Counted from the stretch's first letter, positions 17,009 through 26,365 are shown. The stretch is 52,445 nucleotides of DNA from Nocardia uniformis NBRC 13702 (GCF_001613345.1 NZ_BDCE01000055.1:1-52445), one strand, 5' to 3'. Notes: generated from the sequence alone by a model not told the origin. Translations and numbers: made by a program.

Positions 17009-17920
17009 TCACGGGATGCCCAGCTCGTGCAAGGGGCTGGTGAGTTCGGCGTCGCGTTGGCGGGCGAGGGCGAGGGCCTGGTCGAGGTTGTGGTGTGCCA
17101 TGTGCAGCAGATCGGCCAACCGCGGTGGCTTGGTTCGGCACACCAGCCGAGCGATGTCGTCGGCACAATGGTCACCGTGATGGTGCTGGAAGTAGTCGAG
17201 ATTGGCAGCGACAACCAGCTGTGTCATGGCTAGTTCCGAAATGTCGCTGACCGAGATCCGATTCGGACGGGTGTGGATGCGGTACTCGACGAACGGTCCG
17301 TCGAGGAATCCAATTCGGTTCGCCGCTCCGCTCCGAAAACGGGCGGCAAGAAGCGCTACGGCGAATGCCCAGTCCTGCCATTTCCGGATATCCGGGTGAT
17401 AGAGGCCCGCAGCGATACCTTCGGCGCGGCGATAGACGATCGTGGTGGGGACATGATGTTTGCGGGCCACCAGCTCGTCCCTGCACGGGTAGGCCGAGAT
17501 CGTCAGCCCCGCACAATCGCCGAACATCTGTGTGAGGGTGTGTACGAACGCCACTGCCGGATCGGACTCCAGGATCGCGACCGCACGATCGGGGTAGGTG
17601 CCTTCACTCAGAAGCTCTGGCGCAGTGGACAAGCGGTCATCGCTGTCGAGTGGTAGCACATAGGGCATCCGCGCCGCGTGCACGCCCGCATTGCGGGCCC
17701 GTTGAACACCGCTGTGTTCGGGCAGCTGCACCACCGTCACCCTTTCGGCTGCACGGCAATCTGCGAGGGCGGCAACGGTGGCGGGGTCATCGGAGCAGTC
17801 GTCGACGACGATGACCTCCAGGTCGAGGGTCACGGGTTGGCTCAGTGCCGAGGCCACCGCTTCGCGCACGTAGTCGCCGGTGTTATAGCAGGGAATAACG
17901 ATGCTGAGTCCGCGGGTCAT
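17009..17920 (-). CDS. Family 2 glycosyltransferase
   Basis: 303 aa. The GT-A fold markers are clear: SIVIPCYNTGDYVREAV at the N-terminus, VVDDCSDD near residue 40, GVQRARNAGVHAAR and the LDSDD metal-binding motif near 95. No membrane helix follows, so it is probably cytoplasmic or peripheral. It starts by ATGA overlap with the 121-aa gene and precedes the UDP-sugar dehydrogenase, so the likely donor is the uronic-type sugar made next door. Acceptor unknown. Confidence 0.85.
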   Translation of the reverse strand: MTRGLSIVIPCYNTGDYVREAVASALSQPVTLDLEVIVVDDCSDDPATVAALADCRAAERVTVVQLPEHSGVQRARNAGVHAARMPYVLPLDSDDRLSTAPELLSEGTYPDRAVAILESDPAVAFVHTLTQMFGDCAGLTISAYPCRDELVARKHHVPTTIVYRRAEGIAAGLYHPDIRKWQDWAFAVALLAARFRSGAANRIGFLDGPFVEYRIHTRPNRISVSDISELAMTQLVVAANLDYFQHHHGDHCADDIARLVCRTKPPRLADLLHMAHHNLDQALALARQRDAELTSPLHELGIP

Positions 17921-18282
17921 GTTGTGGGCCTTCGGGTGATGATGGTGACGCGGGTGGCTTGGAAGGGCGCTCGGCCGGTGCGCCGGTCACGCTCGGCGTG
18001 TGCGCTGGTGTTCAGCGTGGTCGACCATCCTCGGTACAGGCGGGTGAACACCTGTATGTAGTGGCGGGTGCCCGGTACTGAGGCAGTCACCCCGGCGGCG
18101 AGTACGGCGTAAACGTCGCGCCGCGTCAAATATCGTTTGTTAGTCCTCAACGTCATCGATTGGAGCCGTTCAGCAAAAGCTGGCGTGATCGGCGCCTGGA
18201 GGGTGTTCGGAGTGTTCTCCCTGGCGGCCAGGGCCTCGGTGTGGAACTTGACCAGCAAGTCTCGAGAACGGTGAACGGTCAT
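17917..18282 (-). CDS. Small hypothetical protein of the valS-sugar operon
   Basis: 121 aa, basic, with no recognisable domain. It has AFAERLQSMTLRTNKRYLTRRDVYAVLAAG and ends with TRVTIITRRPTT. No signal peptide or transmembrane helix. It lies 18 bases after the oxidoreductase gene and overlaps the glycosyltransferase start by ATGA, so it is clearly part of the operon. Role unknown. Confidence 0.55.
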   Translation of the reverse strand: MTVHRSRDLLVKFHTEALAARENTPNTLQAPITPAFAERLQSMTLRTNKRYLTRRDVYAVLAAGVTASVPGTRHYIQVFTRLYRGWSTTLNTSAHAERDRRTGRAPFQATRVTIITRRPTT

Positions 18283-18300
18283 GTGCCCGCATCCCTATCG

Positions 18301-19653
18301 TCAGAAGTCGTCGATGGTGGCGGTGACACCCGGCGTTACTGCTGCCGCCAGGATGGCTTCGGTGACTTGCATGGGGAGCAGGTGATCTGCGAGCAGGCTG
18401 CGCGTTTCTGTGCCGCGCAACCACTCTGACATCAACGCTCGGTTGCTGTCGGAGTGGAAAACCCCGTGATGTTCCTCGGTGGCGACGTACGATTCGCCGG
18501 GGTGCAGCGCGGCGTTGGCGCGCGTGGTGATGCGCGCGAAGGCGTCGATCTTGTCGGGGTCGCCGCGAGGGATGTCGTAGCAGTGCACATGGCTGCTGAA
18601 CACCGTGGACAATCCCACCTCGAAGTCGACAGCCGAGGTGCGACCGTTCTTGTTGTAGGTACCGGCGGGGAACTCGGTCCAGTTACGCACCGACGGCGTG
18701 GTCTGCTCGAACGCCAACGTGCCCACGGTCAGCGTTCGCCCCGAGTCGGCATCAATGAGCCGAAAAATCGCGGTGACATCGGTTTCCCCGAATCGCGCTG
18801 CCGTTCGGGAGTCGGGCCAGCGGTCGATGCTGTCGGCGATCTGTGCAGCTGCCGTTGCAGGAATTCGCAGATGCTGGTCGGCAGGGGACGCCGCGAACGC
18901 AGCGACCTGAAAGCGGAATCGGGTGCTAGGCAGCGCCACCCGGTTTATTCGCAGCGCTTGCACCACCAGGTCGATGTAGTGATACGCACCGTGCAGCATC
19001 ATTCCGTAGCCGTGCTTGTAGGGGTGATCCTCGCGAGTTTCATACTCCTCCTGTCGATTCCACACCCCGCCCGCGCACCGCAGATGCAGGGAGGTTACCG
19101 GCGACCGCCATGCGCTCACTCGGTCGGCGATACCGGCGAGGACCCGATCGTTGTAGACGCGGTGATACCGCGACAACGTCATCACCGAGTGCCTCGAGCC
19201 CGTCCTACGCCTCGCCGCCCCGATCAGCGCGGTCATGGTGGGGGTGATCAAAGTTGGCGCGAACCGCCCACCCTGCAATGGCGCGATCACCGGTTTCTCC
19301 ACCAGAGAGTCGATGCGATTCTCGACGCAGAACCGTAGGTAGGACTCGTGTGCCTTCACCTCGGTGGCGATGTAGGCGCGGATCGGCCCCGAGGGGTCGG
19401 TGACCCGAGCGAATGCTTCCCGGATCCGACCTTCGGGCAGATCCTGGGCGGGGCTGGGGTTCGGTAGATAGTAGATGTGTCGCGGCGCGAGCGGGACTTC
19501 CCGCAGTCGCGCCGCGATCACACCGCGCTCGGACTCGAGATCGATGATCGAGTAGGAGGACAGGTACCCGGCATTGATCGCCGCAGCGATGCACGGCATG
19601 TACTTATGGGCCACGATCTCGTCGAATCCGACGACGACCAACTGTGCGGACAT
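18301..19653 (-). CDS. Gfo/Idh/MocA-like oxidoreductase
   Basis: 450 aa from the ATG at 19653 (AAAGGGGACCAG before it). The N-terminal half looks like a Rossmann fold with SLVEKPVIAP near residue 135; the EKP tripeptide is the family signature whose Lys binds cofactor. The later HGAYHYIDLVVQAL matches the substrate-binding part (GxxxHxxD-type). The usual GxGxxG is replaced by VVGFDEIVAHKY, so cofactor binding may be unusual. Family members act on sugars or nucleotide sugars with NAD(P). The gene lies 40 bases after valS and starts the sugar-processing block, suggesting action on the same nucleotide sugar as the dehydrogenase. Confidence 0.65.
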   Translation of the reverse strand: MSAQLVVVGFDEIVAHKYMPCIAAAINAGYLSSYSIIDLESERGVIAARLREVPLAPRHIYYLPNPSPAQDLPEGRIREAFARVTDPSGPIRAYIATEVKAHESYLRFCVENRIDSLVEKPVIAPLQGGRFAPTLITPTMTALIGAARRRTGSRHSVMTLSRYHRVYNDRVLAGIADRVSAWRSPVTSLHLRCAGGVWNRQEEYETREDHPYKHGYGMMLHGAYHYIDLVVQALRINRVALPSTRFRFQVAAFAASPADQHLRIPATAAAQIADSIDRWPDSRTAARFGETDVTAIFRLIDADSGRTLTVGTLAFEQTTPSVRNWTEFPAGTYNKNGRTSAVDFEVGLSTVFSSHVHCYDIPRGDPDKIDAFARITTRANAALHPGESYVATEEHHGVFHSDSNRALMSEWLRGTETRSLLADHLLPMQVTEAILAAAVTPGVTATIDDF

Positions 19654-19693
19654 CTGGTCCCCTTTACCGTGCACCCCGCCCGGGGTAGTGGTT

Positions 19694-22306
19694 CTACTCA
19701 GGCGGCAGCGCGTTCAGTTGTTTTTCCAGCCGCTCTTGGTCGGCTTGTGCGGTGGCCTGCCGGGCACGGATGCCATCGATGACCTTCTGCGGGGCCTTAC
19801 CCATGAACTCGGCGTTGCCCAACTTACGGGCGGCATTGTCGAGCTCTTTCACCGCGGCGGCAAGGTCCTTGCTCAACCGTTTGCGCTCGGCTGAAACATC
19901 GAGCGTGCCCGAAAGATCAAGCGCCACCACTGATTTACCGATCGTCAGCGACGCGGTGGCCGCGAATCCGTCACCGGGTGTCTCCAGCCGCAGCAGATGC
20001 CGGATCGCATCCTCGTGGCCGGCGAGTACTGGCTCGTCGGTGAAGTCGAGCTTTGCGGGCACCCGCTGACCGGGCTGCACACCCTGTTCGGACCGGAACC
20101 GTCGGACCTCAGTGATCGCGGCCTGCAGACTCGCGAAGTCGGACTCAGCGTCGGTGTCGCGGAACCCGCTGTCTACCGGCCACGGCGCGATCACCACCGA
20201 CTCGCCGCCGGTCAAGGCCGTCCACAGCACTTCGGTGACGAACGGGGTAATCGGATGCAGCAACCGCAGCAGCCCGTCGAGCACTTCACCGAGCACCCGC
20301 CGCGACACCTGCGCTTGCGGGCCGTCGCTGGCGAAGCTGACCTTCGACAGCTCGATGTACCAGTCGAATACCTCGTCCCAAGCGAAGTGATACAGCCCGT
20401 CAGTGAGCTTGGCGAACTGGTAATCCTCGAACAGCGCGTCCACCGCCGCGATGGTTGCGTTCAGGCGCGAGAGGATCCACCGGTCGGCCAGGCCCAGCTG
20501 CTCGGCGGGGGGCAGCGGGCCGACGGTGGTGGCACCGTTCATCATTGCGAACCGGGTCGCGTTCCACACCTTGGTGATGAAGTTGCGGCCGGTCGCGGTG
20601 ACCTGGTCCTCACCGATCGGTACGTCCGTGCCCGGGTTCGCGCCGGCCGCGAGCGCGGCGCGCACCGCATCGGACCCGTAGCGGTCCATCCATTCCAGCG
20701 GATCGACAACGTTGCCGAACGATTTCGACATCTTCTTGCCGTGCTGATCACGCACCATCCCGTGCAGGGCGATGGTGCCGAACGGTGGTTGTCCGTCCAT
20801 GGCGTAGGTGCCGAACATCATCATCCGGGCGATCCAAAAGAACAGCAGGTCATAGCCGGTAACCAGCACAGAGTTCGGGTAGAACTTCGCCAGGTCCGGC
20901 GTTGCGTCCGGCCACCCCATCGTGGAGAAGGGCCACAGCGCCGAGGAGAACCACGTATCGAGTACATCGGAGTCCTGCACCCAACCCTCGGGCGCGATGT
21001 CGTCGGGGCCGACACACATCATCTGTCCCTCAGGGCCGTACCAGATCGGGATCCGGTGGCCCCACCACAGCTGGCGCGAGATATTCCAGTCACGCAGGTT
21101 GTCGACCCAGTCGAAGTAGCGTGCGGCCAGCTCCGGCGGGTGGACGCTGACCTGCCCGTTACGGACTACGTCGCCGGCGGCTTTTGCCAGCGGGGCGACC
21201 TTGACCCACCACTGCATCGACAGCCGGGGCTCGATGATCGTGCCGCAGCGCGAGCAATGCCCGACAGCATGCGGGTACGGGCGCTTCTCTGTGACGATCC
21301 GGCCGTCCTCGCGCAGGGCGGCGACGACAGCGCTGCGCGCTTCGAGCCGGTCCAATCCCTGGAACGGGCCGGGCACTGTGATGATGGCCCGCTCGTCCAT
21401 GATGGTGATCGCGGGCAGGTGGTGTCGCTGGCCGATCTCGAAATCGTTCGGGTCGTGCGCGGGGGTCACCTTCACAGCACCGGAGCCGAACTTGGGGTCG
21501 ACGTGCTCGTCGGCCACCACCGGGATACGCCGCCCTGTGAGCGGCAGCTCGATCTCGCGGCCGACAAGATGGGCATACCGCTCGTCGTCAGGGTGTACCG
21601 CGACCGCGGTGTCACCGAGCATCGTTTCGGCTCGAGTCGTGGCCACGACGATGGAATCGTCGCCGTCGCCGTAGCGGATCGACACCAGCTCCCCGTCGAC
21701 CTCCTTGTGGTCGACCTCGATATCGCTCACGGCGGTCATACAGCGCGGGCACCAGTTGATGATCCGTTCGGCCCGATAGATCAACTCATCGTCGTAGAGA
21801 CGTTTGAAGATGGTCTGCACCGCACGCGACAGACCCTCATCGAGAGTGAAGCGCTCCCGGGACCAGGCGACCCCGTCACCGAGGCGACGCATCTGCCCGG
21901 TGATCGCGCCCCCGGACTTCGCCTTCCAATCCCACACCGCTTGCACGAAAGCGTCCCGGCCCAGGTCATGCCGCGATTTACCTTCCTTGGCGAGTTCCCG
22001 CTCGACCACATTCTGGGTGGCGATGCCCGCGTGATCCAGACCCGGCTGCCACAGCACCTCGAATCCCTGCATCCGCTTGCGACGGGTCAGCGCGTCGATC
22101 AGGGTGTGTTCGAAGGCGTGGCCGATATGCAGGCTGCCCGTCACATTGGGCGGCGGCAATACCACCACATACGGCGGACGCTCGCTCGAGGAATCCGCGT
22201 CGAAGTACCCTCGCTCTACCCATCGCTCATACAGCGGTACCTCTACCTCGGCCGGGACGAACTGAGTCGGCAGCGACAGGTTCTGGGTGGAGTCCGGAGT
22301 AATCAC
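19694..22306 (-). CDS. valS: Valyl-tRNA synthetase (extra copy in an accessory cluster)
   Basis: 870 aa from the GTG at 22306. Class I motifs are intact: HIGH at 60-63, KMSKS in GKKMSKSFGNVVDP, WWGHRIPIWYG and the editing-domain segment TTRAETMLGDTAVAVHPDD. Two Cys pairs (NWCPRCM, GHCSRCG) would bind zinc. The C-terminal coiled coil (AERKRLSKDLAAAVKELDNAARKL) is typical of ValRS. The protein charges tRNA-Val with valine. The usual actinobacterial valS lies next to folC; here it leads a sugar-metabolism operon, so it is likely a second copy. No T-box element is visible in the 142-base leader. A longer start at 22459 would overlap the upstream small gene and is not favoured. Confidence 0.9.
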   Translation of the reverse strand: MITPDSTQNLSLPTQFVPAEVEVPLYERWVERGYFDADSSSERPPYVVVLPPPNVTGSLHIGHAFEHTLIDALTRRKRMQGFEVLWQPGLDHAGIATQNVVERELAKEGKSRHDLGRDAFVQAVWDWKAKSGGAITGQMRRLGDGVAWSRERFTLDEGLSRAVQTIFKRLYDDELIYRAERIINWCPRCMTAVSDIEVDHKEVDGELVSIRYGDGDDSIVVATTRAETMLGDTAVAVHPDDERYAHLVGREIELPLTGRRIPVVADEHVDPKFGSGAVKVTPAHDPNDFEIGQRHHLPAITIMDERAIITVPGPFQGLDRLEARSAVVAALREDGRIVTEKRPYPHAVGHCSRCGTIIEPRLSMQWWVKVAPLAKAAGDVVRNGQVSVHPPELAARYFDWVDNLRDWNISRQLWWGHRIPIWYGPEGQMMCVGPDDIAPEGWVQDSDVLDTWFSSALWPFSTMGWPDATPDLAKFYPNSVLVTGYDLLFFWIARMMMFGTYAMDGQPPFGTIALHGMVRDQHGKKMSKSFGNVVDPLEWMDRYGSDAVRAALAAGANPGTDVPIGEDQVTATGRNFITKVWNATRFAMMNGATTVGPLPPAEQLGLADRWILSRLNATIAAVDALFEDYQFAKLTDGLYHFAWDEVFDWYIELSKVSFASDGPQAQVSRRVLGEVLDGLLRLLHPITPFVTEVLWTALTGGESVVIAPWPVDSGFRDTDAESDFASLQAAITEVRRFRSEQGVQPGQRVPAKLDFTDEPVLAGHEDAIRHLLRLETPGDGFAATASLTIGKSVVALDLSGTLDVSAERKRLSKDLAAAVKELDNAARKLGNAEFMGKAPQKVIDGIRARQATAQADQERLEKQLNALPPE

Positions 22307-22448
22307 GCCCGACAGCCTATGACCTGGCCTTGCTGTGATCGTGGGCGTCCCATGTTCAAGGTCGCAATTGGCTCGTTCCCCCGAGGAGTTGGTTAGACCT
22401 GTCTCAGGCTGAGCCCCCGCAGAGGAAGGCCGTGGCTCTGTTGACGAG

Positions 22449-22643
22449 CTACCGCCCATCGGTGTGTCCGGCCGTTTCGCCCGCAGGTTGTACTTCGCGC
22501 GGGCTGTCGAGATACCGAGCCGCCGTTGCCTTTCTCGGGCACGCCGGTGTACACGACTGGTGGATCACGAGGATGCCCCGAGCGCGTTCATGATCCAAGC
22601 CGAGAATGTAGCCGTTCTCGCAGAAGTCACCGATCCAGTGATT
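22449..22643 (-). CDS. Small hypothetical protein upstream of valS
   Basis: 64 codons from a GTG at 22643 preceded by GGGGG. The sequence begins NHWIGDFCENGYILGLDHER and includes ILVIHQSCTPACP, with three Cys residues that could bind metal. No family recognised. It lies 142 bases upstream of valS on the same strand and diverges from the regulator at 22852, so it may be the first gene of the valS operon. Confidence 0.5.
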   Translation of the reverse strand, partial: NHWIGDFCENGYILGLDHERARGILVIHQSCTPACPRKATAARYLDSPREVQPAGETAGHTDGR

Positions 22644-22851
22644 CACTGCTGAACCCCCAATTCGTCGTTGGCTGACGCTGTGAACGTGTACAGGCCGCAC
22701 GCAGCGTGCGTGCCGCCTGCTCATCACTGCGAGCGTTGAAGCTGCTGGCTATAACTGTTGCGTACCTGGCGATTCCGGAGAACCATCTGCCGTGGGAGTG
22801 GCGTGGGACTAGCGTGGGCATTGTCGACACTGCGCACAGGGGGCGCCCACG

Positions 22852-24321
22852 GTGATCATGGGGCAAGAGTGGAGCGGATTCGAAGCCGTTGCCTTGCAGG
22901 CGGCGACTCGCGAATCGGTGCGGGAATTCGCGGAGCGACTCGGCGTCGACGCGAAAACTATCTCGAACTGGCGAACCCGTGGACGTTCGATACAGCCGCG
23001 CCCCGTGACCCAACAACTCTTGGACACGGCACTGGCCCGCGCGAGCGACGCTGAACAAGAACGGTTCCGCCGTTTTATCTCCGGCGAAGAGTCGCCGGGC
23101 CCCTTGCTCGAACCCCGACAAGACGCGGGTGCCACGGGAAAGGAACCCGCCACCTACGGTCCCGACATGCTGCTTACTCCAGTGGACGGAGAGAGGGCCG
23201 AGCTTCGTACGCCTGCGGGCCGGTTCTTCGGCGGAACGGCCACGGCGGCAGTCGTCCTTCCCGCCCACCAGGATCGTGGTCGGATCCTTGCCACACCGAT
23301 GTCGAGTCTCCGGCTTGACCCCGTGCTTCGTCAGTCACGCCGCAGTTTGGTGGTCGCGGTCGTAGAGGCCGAGGAGGGTTCTCGCTTCTATGGTGTCGAC
23401 CGGCGACATGTTCGATCACGGTTGATGACGTCACATGACGCTGCACCCCTTTTGGTCCCATCGGCCTACCAGCTCGATGACTTCAGCCTCGCGATCCTGT
23501 GGGCGGTGACGAATCTCGATGATGCGCTGCTCGATGACGACGCCGTGCTCGCCACAACCTCTGATCGGTGTACCCCGTTGCCTGGGCGACTGTACTCGGC
23601 TCCTGGCCCGGAGATAGCCGCGGAGCTGTCTGCGGCGTCGCGGATGTGGCTGGGATCGGACTTCTGTGCTCGCCATATCCTCAGCCATATCGGACATCTC
23701 ACCGCTGTTCCGGCGTTCTGGAGCCGCGAACAACGCGGCGAGGAAGCCAGCACCTGGCTGTTGTTCACTCATAAATACCGGTACCTGCAACGCACCGCCG
23801 AACTGTTCGCGACGATGAAAACGACATCGATGCGGGCGTTCTGCATTCCCGTCGACACCGTGGCAGCATCCTCGGTGCCGGAGCGGGTGCTGATGCAGTT
23901 GACCGTCACGCTCATCGAATCGTTCGGTATCCGCGTCTTCGTCTGTACCGAGCCCGAATACACTGCGGTACCAGGCTTTGTGCTCGACGCGGATCGCCGC
24001 GCGATCGTCGCGAGCTGGCTCAACACCGACGACATCTGGCAGGTCGACCTTACCGATAATCGGCCCACGCTCACAGAGTTCGCCGATGCCGTCGGCTGGG
24101 CGCGAGCCCATTCCATCCTCACACCCCAGACCTCGTATCAGCGGCTGCAACAGCTCGCCGAGTATCAACGCCTGGACTGGTCGTGGTTGATGCGCCGGAG
24201 TCGCGAATTCGCCAACTACGGCGGGGCCGGTTTCACGCAACCACGCAGCCGACTGCTCACTCTGGCCGGGCTCGACCGTGCCTGCCAATTTCTGGCCGAT
24301 CTCGAGCACGATGCTGGCTAG
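22852..24321 (+). CDS. HTH-type regulator, cluster-linked
   Basis: 489 aa; start GTG at 22852 (ATG at 22858 also possible) behind GGGGGC. The N-terminal 60 residues contain a helix-turn-helix: TRESVREFAERLGVDAKTIS followed by NWRTRG. The remaining 400 residues have no domain I recognise, with a middle block of Arg/Asp-rich helices and a C-terminal WARAHSILTPQTSYQRLQQL. It diverges from the valS block and is followed after 9 bases by asparaginase, so it may be the pathway regulator for one or both directions. Confidence 0.6.
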   Translation: MIMGQEWSGFEAVALQAATRESVREFAERLGVDAKTISNWRTRGRSIQPRPVTQQLLDTALARASDAEQERFRRFISGEESPGPLLEPRQDAGATGKEPATYGPDMLLTPVDGERAELRTPAGRFFGGTATAAVVLPAHQDRGRILATPMSSLRLDPVLRQSRRSLVVAVVEAEEGSRFYGVDRRHVRSRLMTSHDAAPLLVPSAYQLDDFSLAILWAVTNLDDALLDDDAVLATTSDRCTPLPGRLYSAPGPEIAAELSAASRMWLGSDFCARHILSHIGHLTAVPAFWSREQRGEEASTWLLFTHKYRYLQRTAELFATMKTTSMRAFCIPVDTVAASSVPERVLMQLTVTLIESFGIRVFVCTEPEYTAVPGFVLDADRRAIVASWLNTDDIWQVDLTDNRPTLTEFADAVGWARAHSILTPQTSYQRLQQLAEYQRLDWSWLMRRSREFANYGGAGFTQPRSRLLTLAGLDRACQFLADLEHDAG

Positions 24322-24330
24322 GCTACCGAG

Positions 24331-25377
24331 GTGTCTCCCGTCGAAAGCAGTCCTCGCGTCATCGTTTACGCCCTAGGCGGCACCATAGCGATGTCGAATT
24401 CCAGCGGTGGCGGAGTCGTACCCGCACTGTCAGCTCATGATCTTCTCGCGGCGGTGCCCGGTCTCGCCGACACCGACATCACCGTCGAGGTCGAAGACTT
24501 CCGGCGCGTGCCCGGCGCGTCGCTGACGATCGCCGACATCATCGCCCTGGCGTCCGCGATCGGTGACCGACTCACTGCGGTAGACGGGATCGTGGTCGTG
24601 CAAGGCACCGACACCATCGAGGAAACGGCGTACTTGCTCGACCTACTGCACCCTGGCCCCCAGCCAGTGGTCGTCACAGGTGCGATGCGCAATCCCACCC
24701 TCGCCGGGGCCGACGGCCCCGCCAACATCCTCGCCGCCATCCAGACCGCCGCCTCCGCGAAGTCCCGAAACCAAGGTGCCCTAGTAGTTTTCAACGACGA
24801 GATCCATGCTGCGCGGCGCGTCCGCAAAACGCACACCAGCAGCTGCGGCACCTTCCAGTCCTCGAATGGTGGACCGCTCGGCTACCTCGTCGAAGGCCAA
24901 CCACGCCTGCTGAATCAACTCACACACCGCACCGTGATCCCACACAAAATCACCGCCGACATCCGTGTCGCCCTGCTACCGATCACCCTCGGTGACGACG
25001 ACATCGTTGTGCGTTCGGTTGCCGACCATGTCGATGGACTCGTCATCGCTGGATTCGGGGCCGGACACGTTCCGACCGGGCTCGTACCCGCGCTCGAAAC
25101 AATATGCGCCCGAATCCCTGTCGTACTCGCTTCCCGTACGGGCGGGGGTGCGGTGCTGTCCACCACCTACGGATTCTCCGGATCCGAACGAGATCTGCTG
25201 TCACGCGGGCTGATCTCGGCTGGATACCTCGACCCGATCAAAGCCCGCATTCTCCTGCTGACCCTGCTCGCCGCCCACTGCGACCGGCCGACGATCGCCG
25301 CCGCGTTCGGCGCCGCTGGCGGCGATACCGACGCCACCACCTGGCCCTGGCCGACCGATCGAAACGGGGCCCTGTGA
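24331..25377 (+). CDS. L-asparaginase (type I/II family)
   Basis: 348 aa; GTG start at 24331, nine bases after the regulator. Catalytic motif one is ALGGTIAM (Thr18) and motif two is VVVQGTDTIEETAYLL (Thr93, Asp94), as in bacterial asparaginases. TGAMRNPTLAGADGPANI and a GFGAGHVPTG stretch also fit. No signal peptide, so it is cytoplasmic. It hydrolyses L-asparagine (or glutamine) to the acid and ammonia. The stop overlaps the PPC gene start by one base (TGATG). Its presence in a sugar/aminoacyl cluster is unexplained and might indicate a related amidohydrolase substrate. Confidence 0.85.
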   Translation: MSPVESSPRVIVYALGGTIAMSNSSGGGVVPALSAHDLLAAVPGLADTDITVEVEDFRRVPGASLTIADIIALASAIGDRLTAVDGIVVVQGTDTIEETAYLLDLLHPGPQPVVVTGAMRNPTLAGADGPANILAAIQTAASAKSRNQGALVVFNDEIHAARRVRKTHTSSCGTFQSSNGGPLGYLVEGQPRLLNQLTHRTVIPHKITADIRVALLPITLGDDDIVVRSVADHVDGLVIAGFGAGHVPTGLVPALETICARIPVVLASRTGGGAVLSTTYGFSGSERDLLSRGLISAGYLDPIKARILLLTLLAAHCDRPTIAAAFGAAGGDTDATTWPWPTDRNGAL

Positions 25378-25841
25378 TGCGCAGCCACGAACTCACACTC
25401 GGCCGCAGTTTCGGCGTCGTCTTCGACCACGGCGAGGATTTCTATACCGCCCTGACCGAGTTCTGTCGAATCAACGAAGTCCGGCAAGGCTATATCCCGT
25501 CGTTCATCGCGGGATTCAGCGATGCCGACCTCGTCGGTACTTGTGAGAAACTCGACGACCCTCACGCTCCGGTCTGGTCGAAAGTTCACCTCACCAATCT
25601 CGAAGCTTTCGGCGGCGGTACCCTCGCCTACGACCCCGACGCCGACGAACTCCGGCCACATATCCATGTCGCTGTCGGTCTCAAGGAACACTCCGCGACA
25701 GGTCACACCAGCCACCTGCTCAACGCCACCGTTCAATTCCTCACCGAGATGCTCGTCATCGAAGTCCTGCACCCGGACATGCGCCGCACGCCGCAACCCG
25801 ACCTGTACAACGTGCCGTTACTCCGGTTCGGGACTCGGTGA
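25377..25841 (+). CDS. PPC/DUF296 domain protein
   Basis: 154 aa from the ATG overlapping the asparaginase stop; the frame is open upstream but the overlap start is the sensible one. LGRSFGVVFDHGEDFYTAL, GYIPSFIAGFSDADLVGT, HIHVAVG and the closing VLHPDMRRTPQPD fit the PPC fold, whose conserved His residues bind a metal. Bacterial single-domain members are small trimeric proteins of unknown function; plant relatives bind DNA. Translational coupling suggests a joint role with the asparaginase. Confidence 0.75.
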   Translation: MRSHELTLGRSFGVVFDHGEDFYTALTEFCRINEVRQGYIPSFIAGFSDADLVGTCEKLDDPHAPVWSKVHLTNLEAFGGGTLAYDPDADELRPHIHVAVGLKEHSATGHTSHLLNATVQFLTEMLVIEVLHPDMRRTPQPDLYNVPLLRFGTR

Positions 25842-25909
25842 ACGGTCTCGGTTTATGCCGCTTCCGCTGCGCGGGGATAGGTTCGCCGGTGGCCCGCTCG
25901 CACAGTGCC

Positions 25910-25990
25910 GCGCTCGGGTGAGTAGGCCAGCACGACGTTGCCCCGATCGTAAGTTGCGCGGTCACAGCAGATTCTGCTAGCTGGCTGTAC
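25910..25990 (-). pseudogene. Scrap of a UDP-sugar dehydrogenase gene
   Basis: Bases 25910-25953 match 16479-16523 of the intact dehydrogenase with three substitutions or indels, on the same strand and covering the LTIGDDVALAYSPE part. A missing base breaks the frame. Upstream coding resemblance (LAES...LTIG) extends to about 25990. The rest of the gene is gone. Together with the truncated PfkB gene it marks a deleted second sugar cluster. Confidence 0.6.
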
Positions 25991-26067
25991 TGGGGAAATC
26001 CGACGTCGATCATCGGCCGATTCTGACGTCGCGCAGCGAGGTCGAGATCAGTTGCCATCGGCGAATC

Positions 26068-26361
26068 TCACGGCGTACCGATCTCGGCGCTGGCTACAGC
26101 AGTCGTGGGCACGTGGTGTTGCTGTAACCAGCGACCGACCCGACCGCCTTCCTCATCGCCGCCGATCCTGTTGGCTATCAGCAGCGTTGGCACTTCGAGA
26201 GCCGCCAGCACCGCCGATGCCATCGGGCCGTCGGCTGCGATGGAGTGCTCCACGGAACGGATCGCGGCACCCTGATTGGCGGTAGGGAACTTCGTCACGC
26301 TCCACAGCTCGGCCGATGCCAAGTAGCTGACGCACACGACCGGACCGTCTTGCGTGGACAT
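26068..26361 (-). pseudogene. Truncated PfkB/ribokinase-family kinase
   Basis: 97 codons against about 300 for the family. It has SAELWSVTKFPTANQGAAIR, IAADGPMASAVLAALEVPT and IANRIGGDEEGGRVGRWL, the N-terminal substrate-binding part of PfkB kinases; the C-terminal catalytic GAGD motif is absent. The ATG lies four bases after the NUDIX stop, so it kept its operon position. The downstream side ends near the UDP-sugar dehydrogenase scrap, so a deletion probably removed its 3' end. It cannot be an active kinase. Confidence 0.6.
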
Positions 26362-26365
26362 TTCA

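Noticed and set aside
19997..22396. 799-codon + strand frame opposite valS
   Set aside because: The - strand frame carries every ValRS motif; the + frame is a GC-rich shadow.
22307..22448. T-box riboswitch before valS
   Set aside because: The leader lacks a recognisable T-box sequence and specifier stem.
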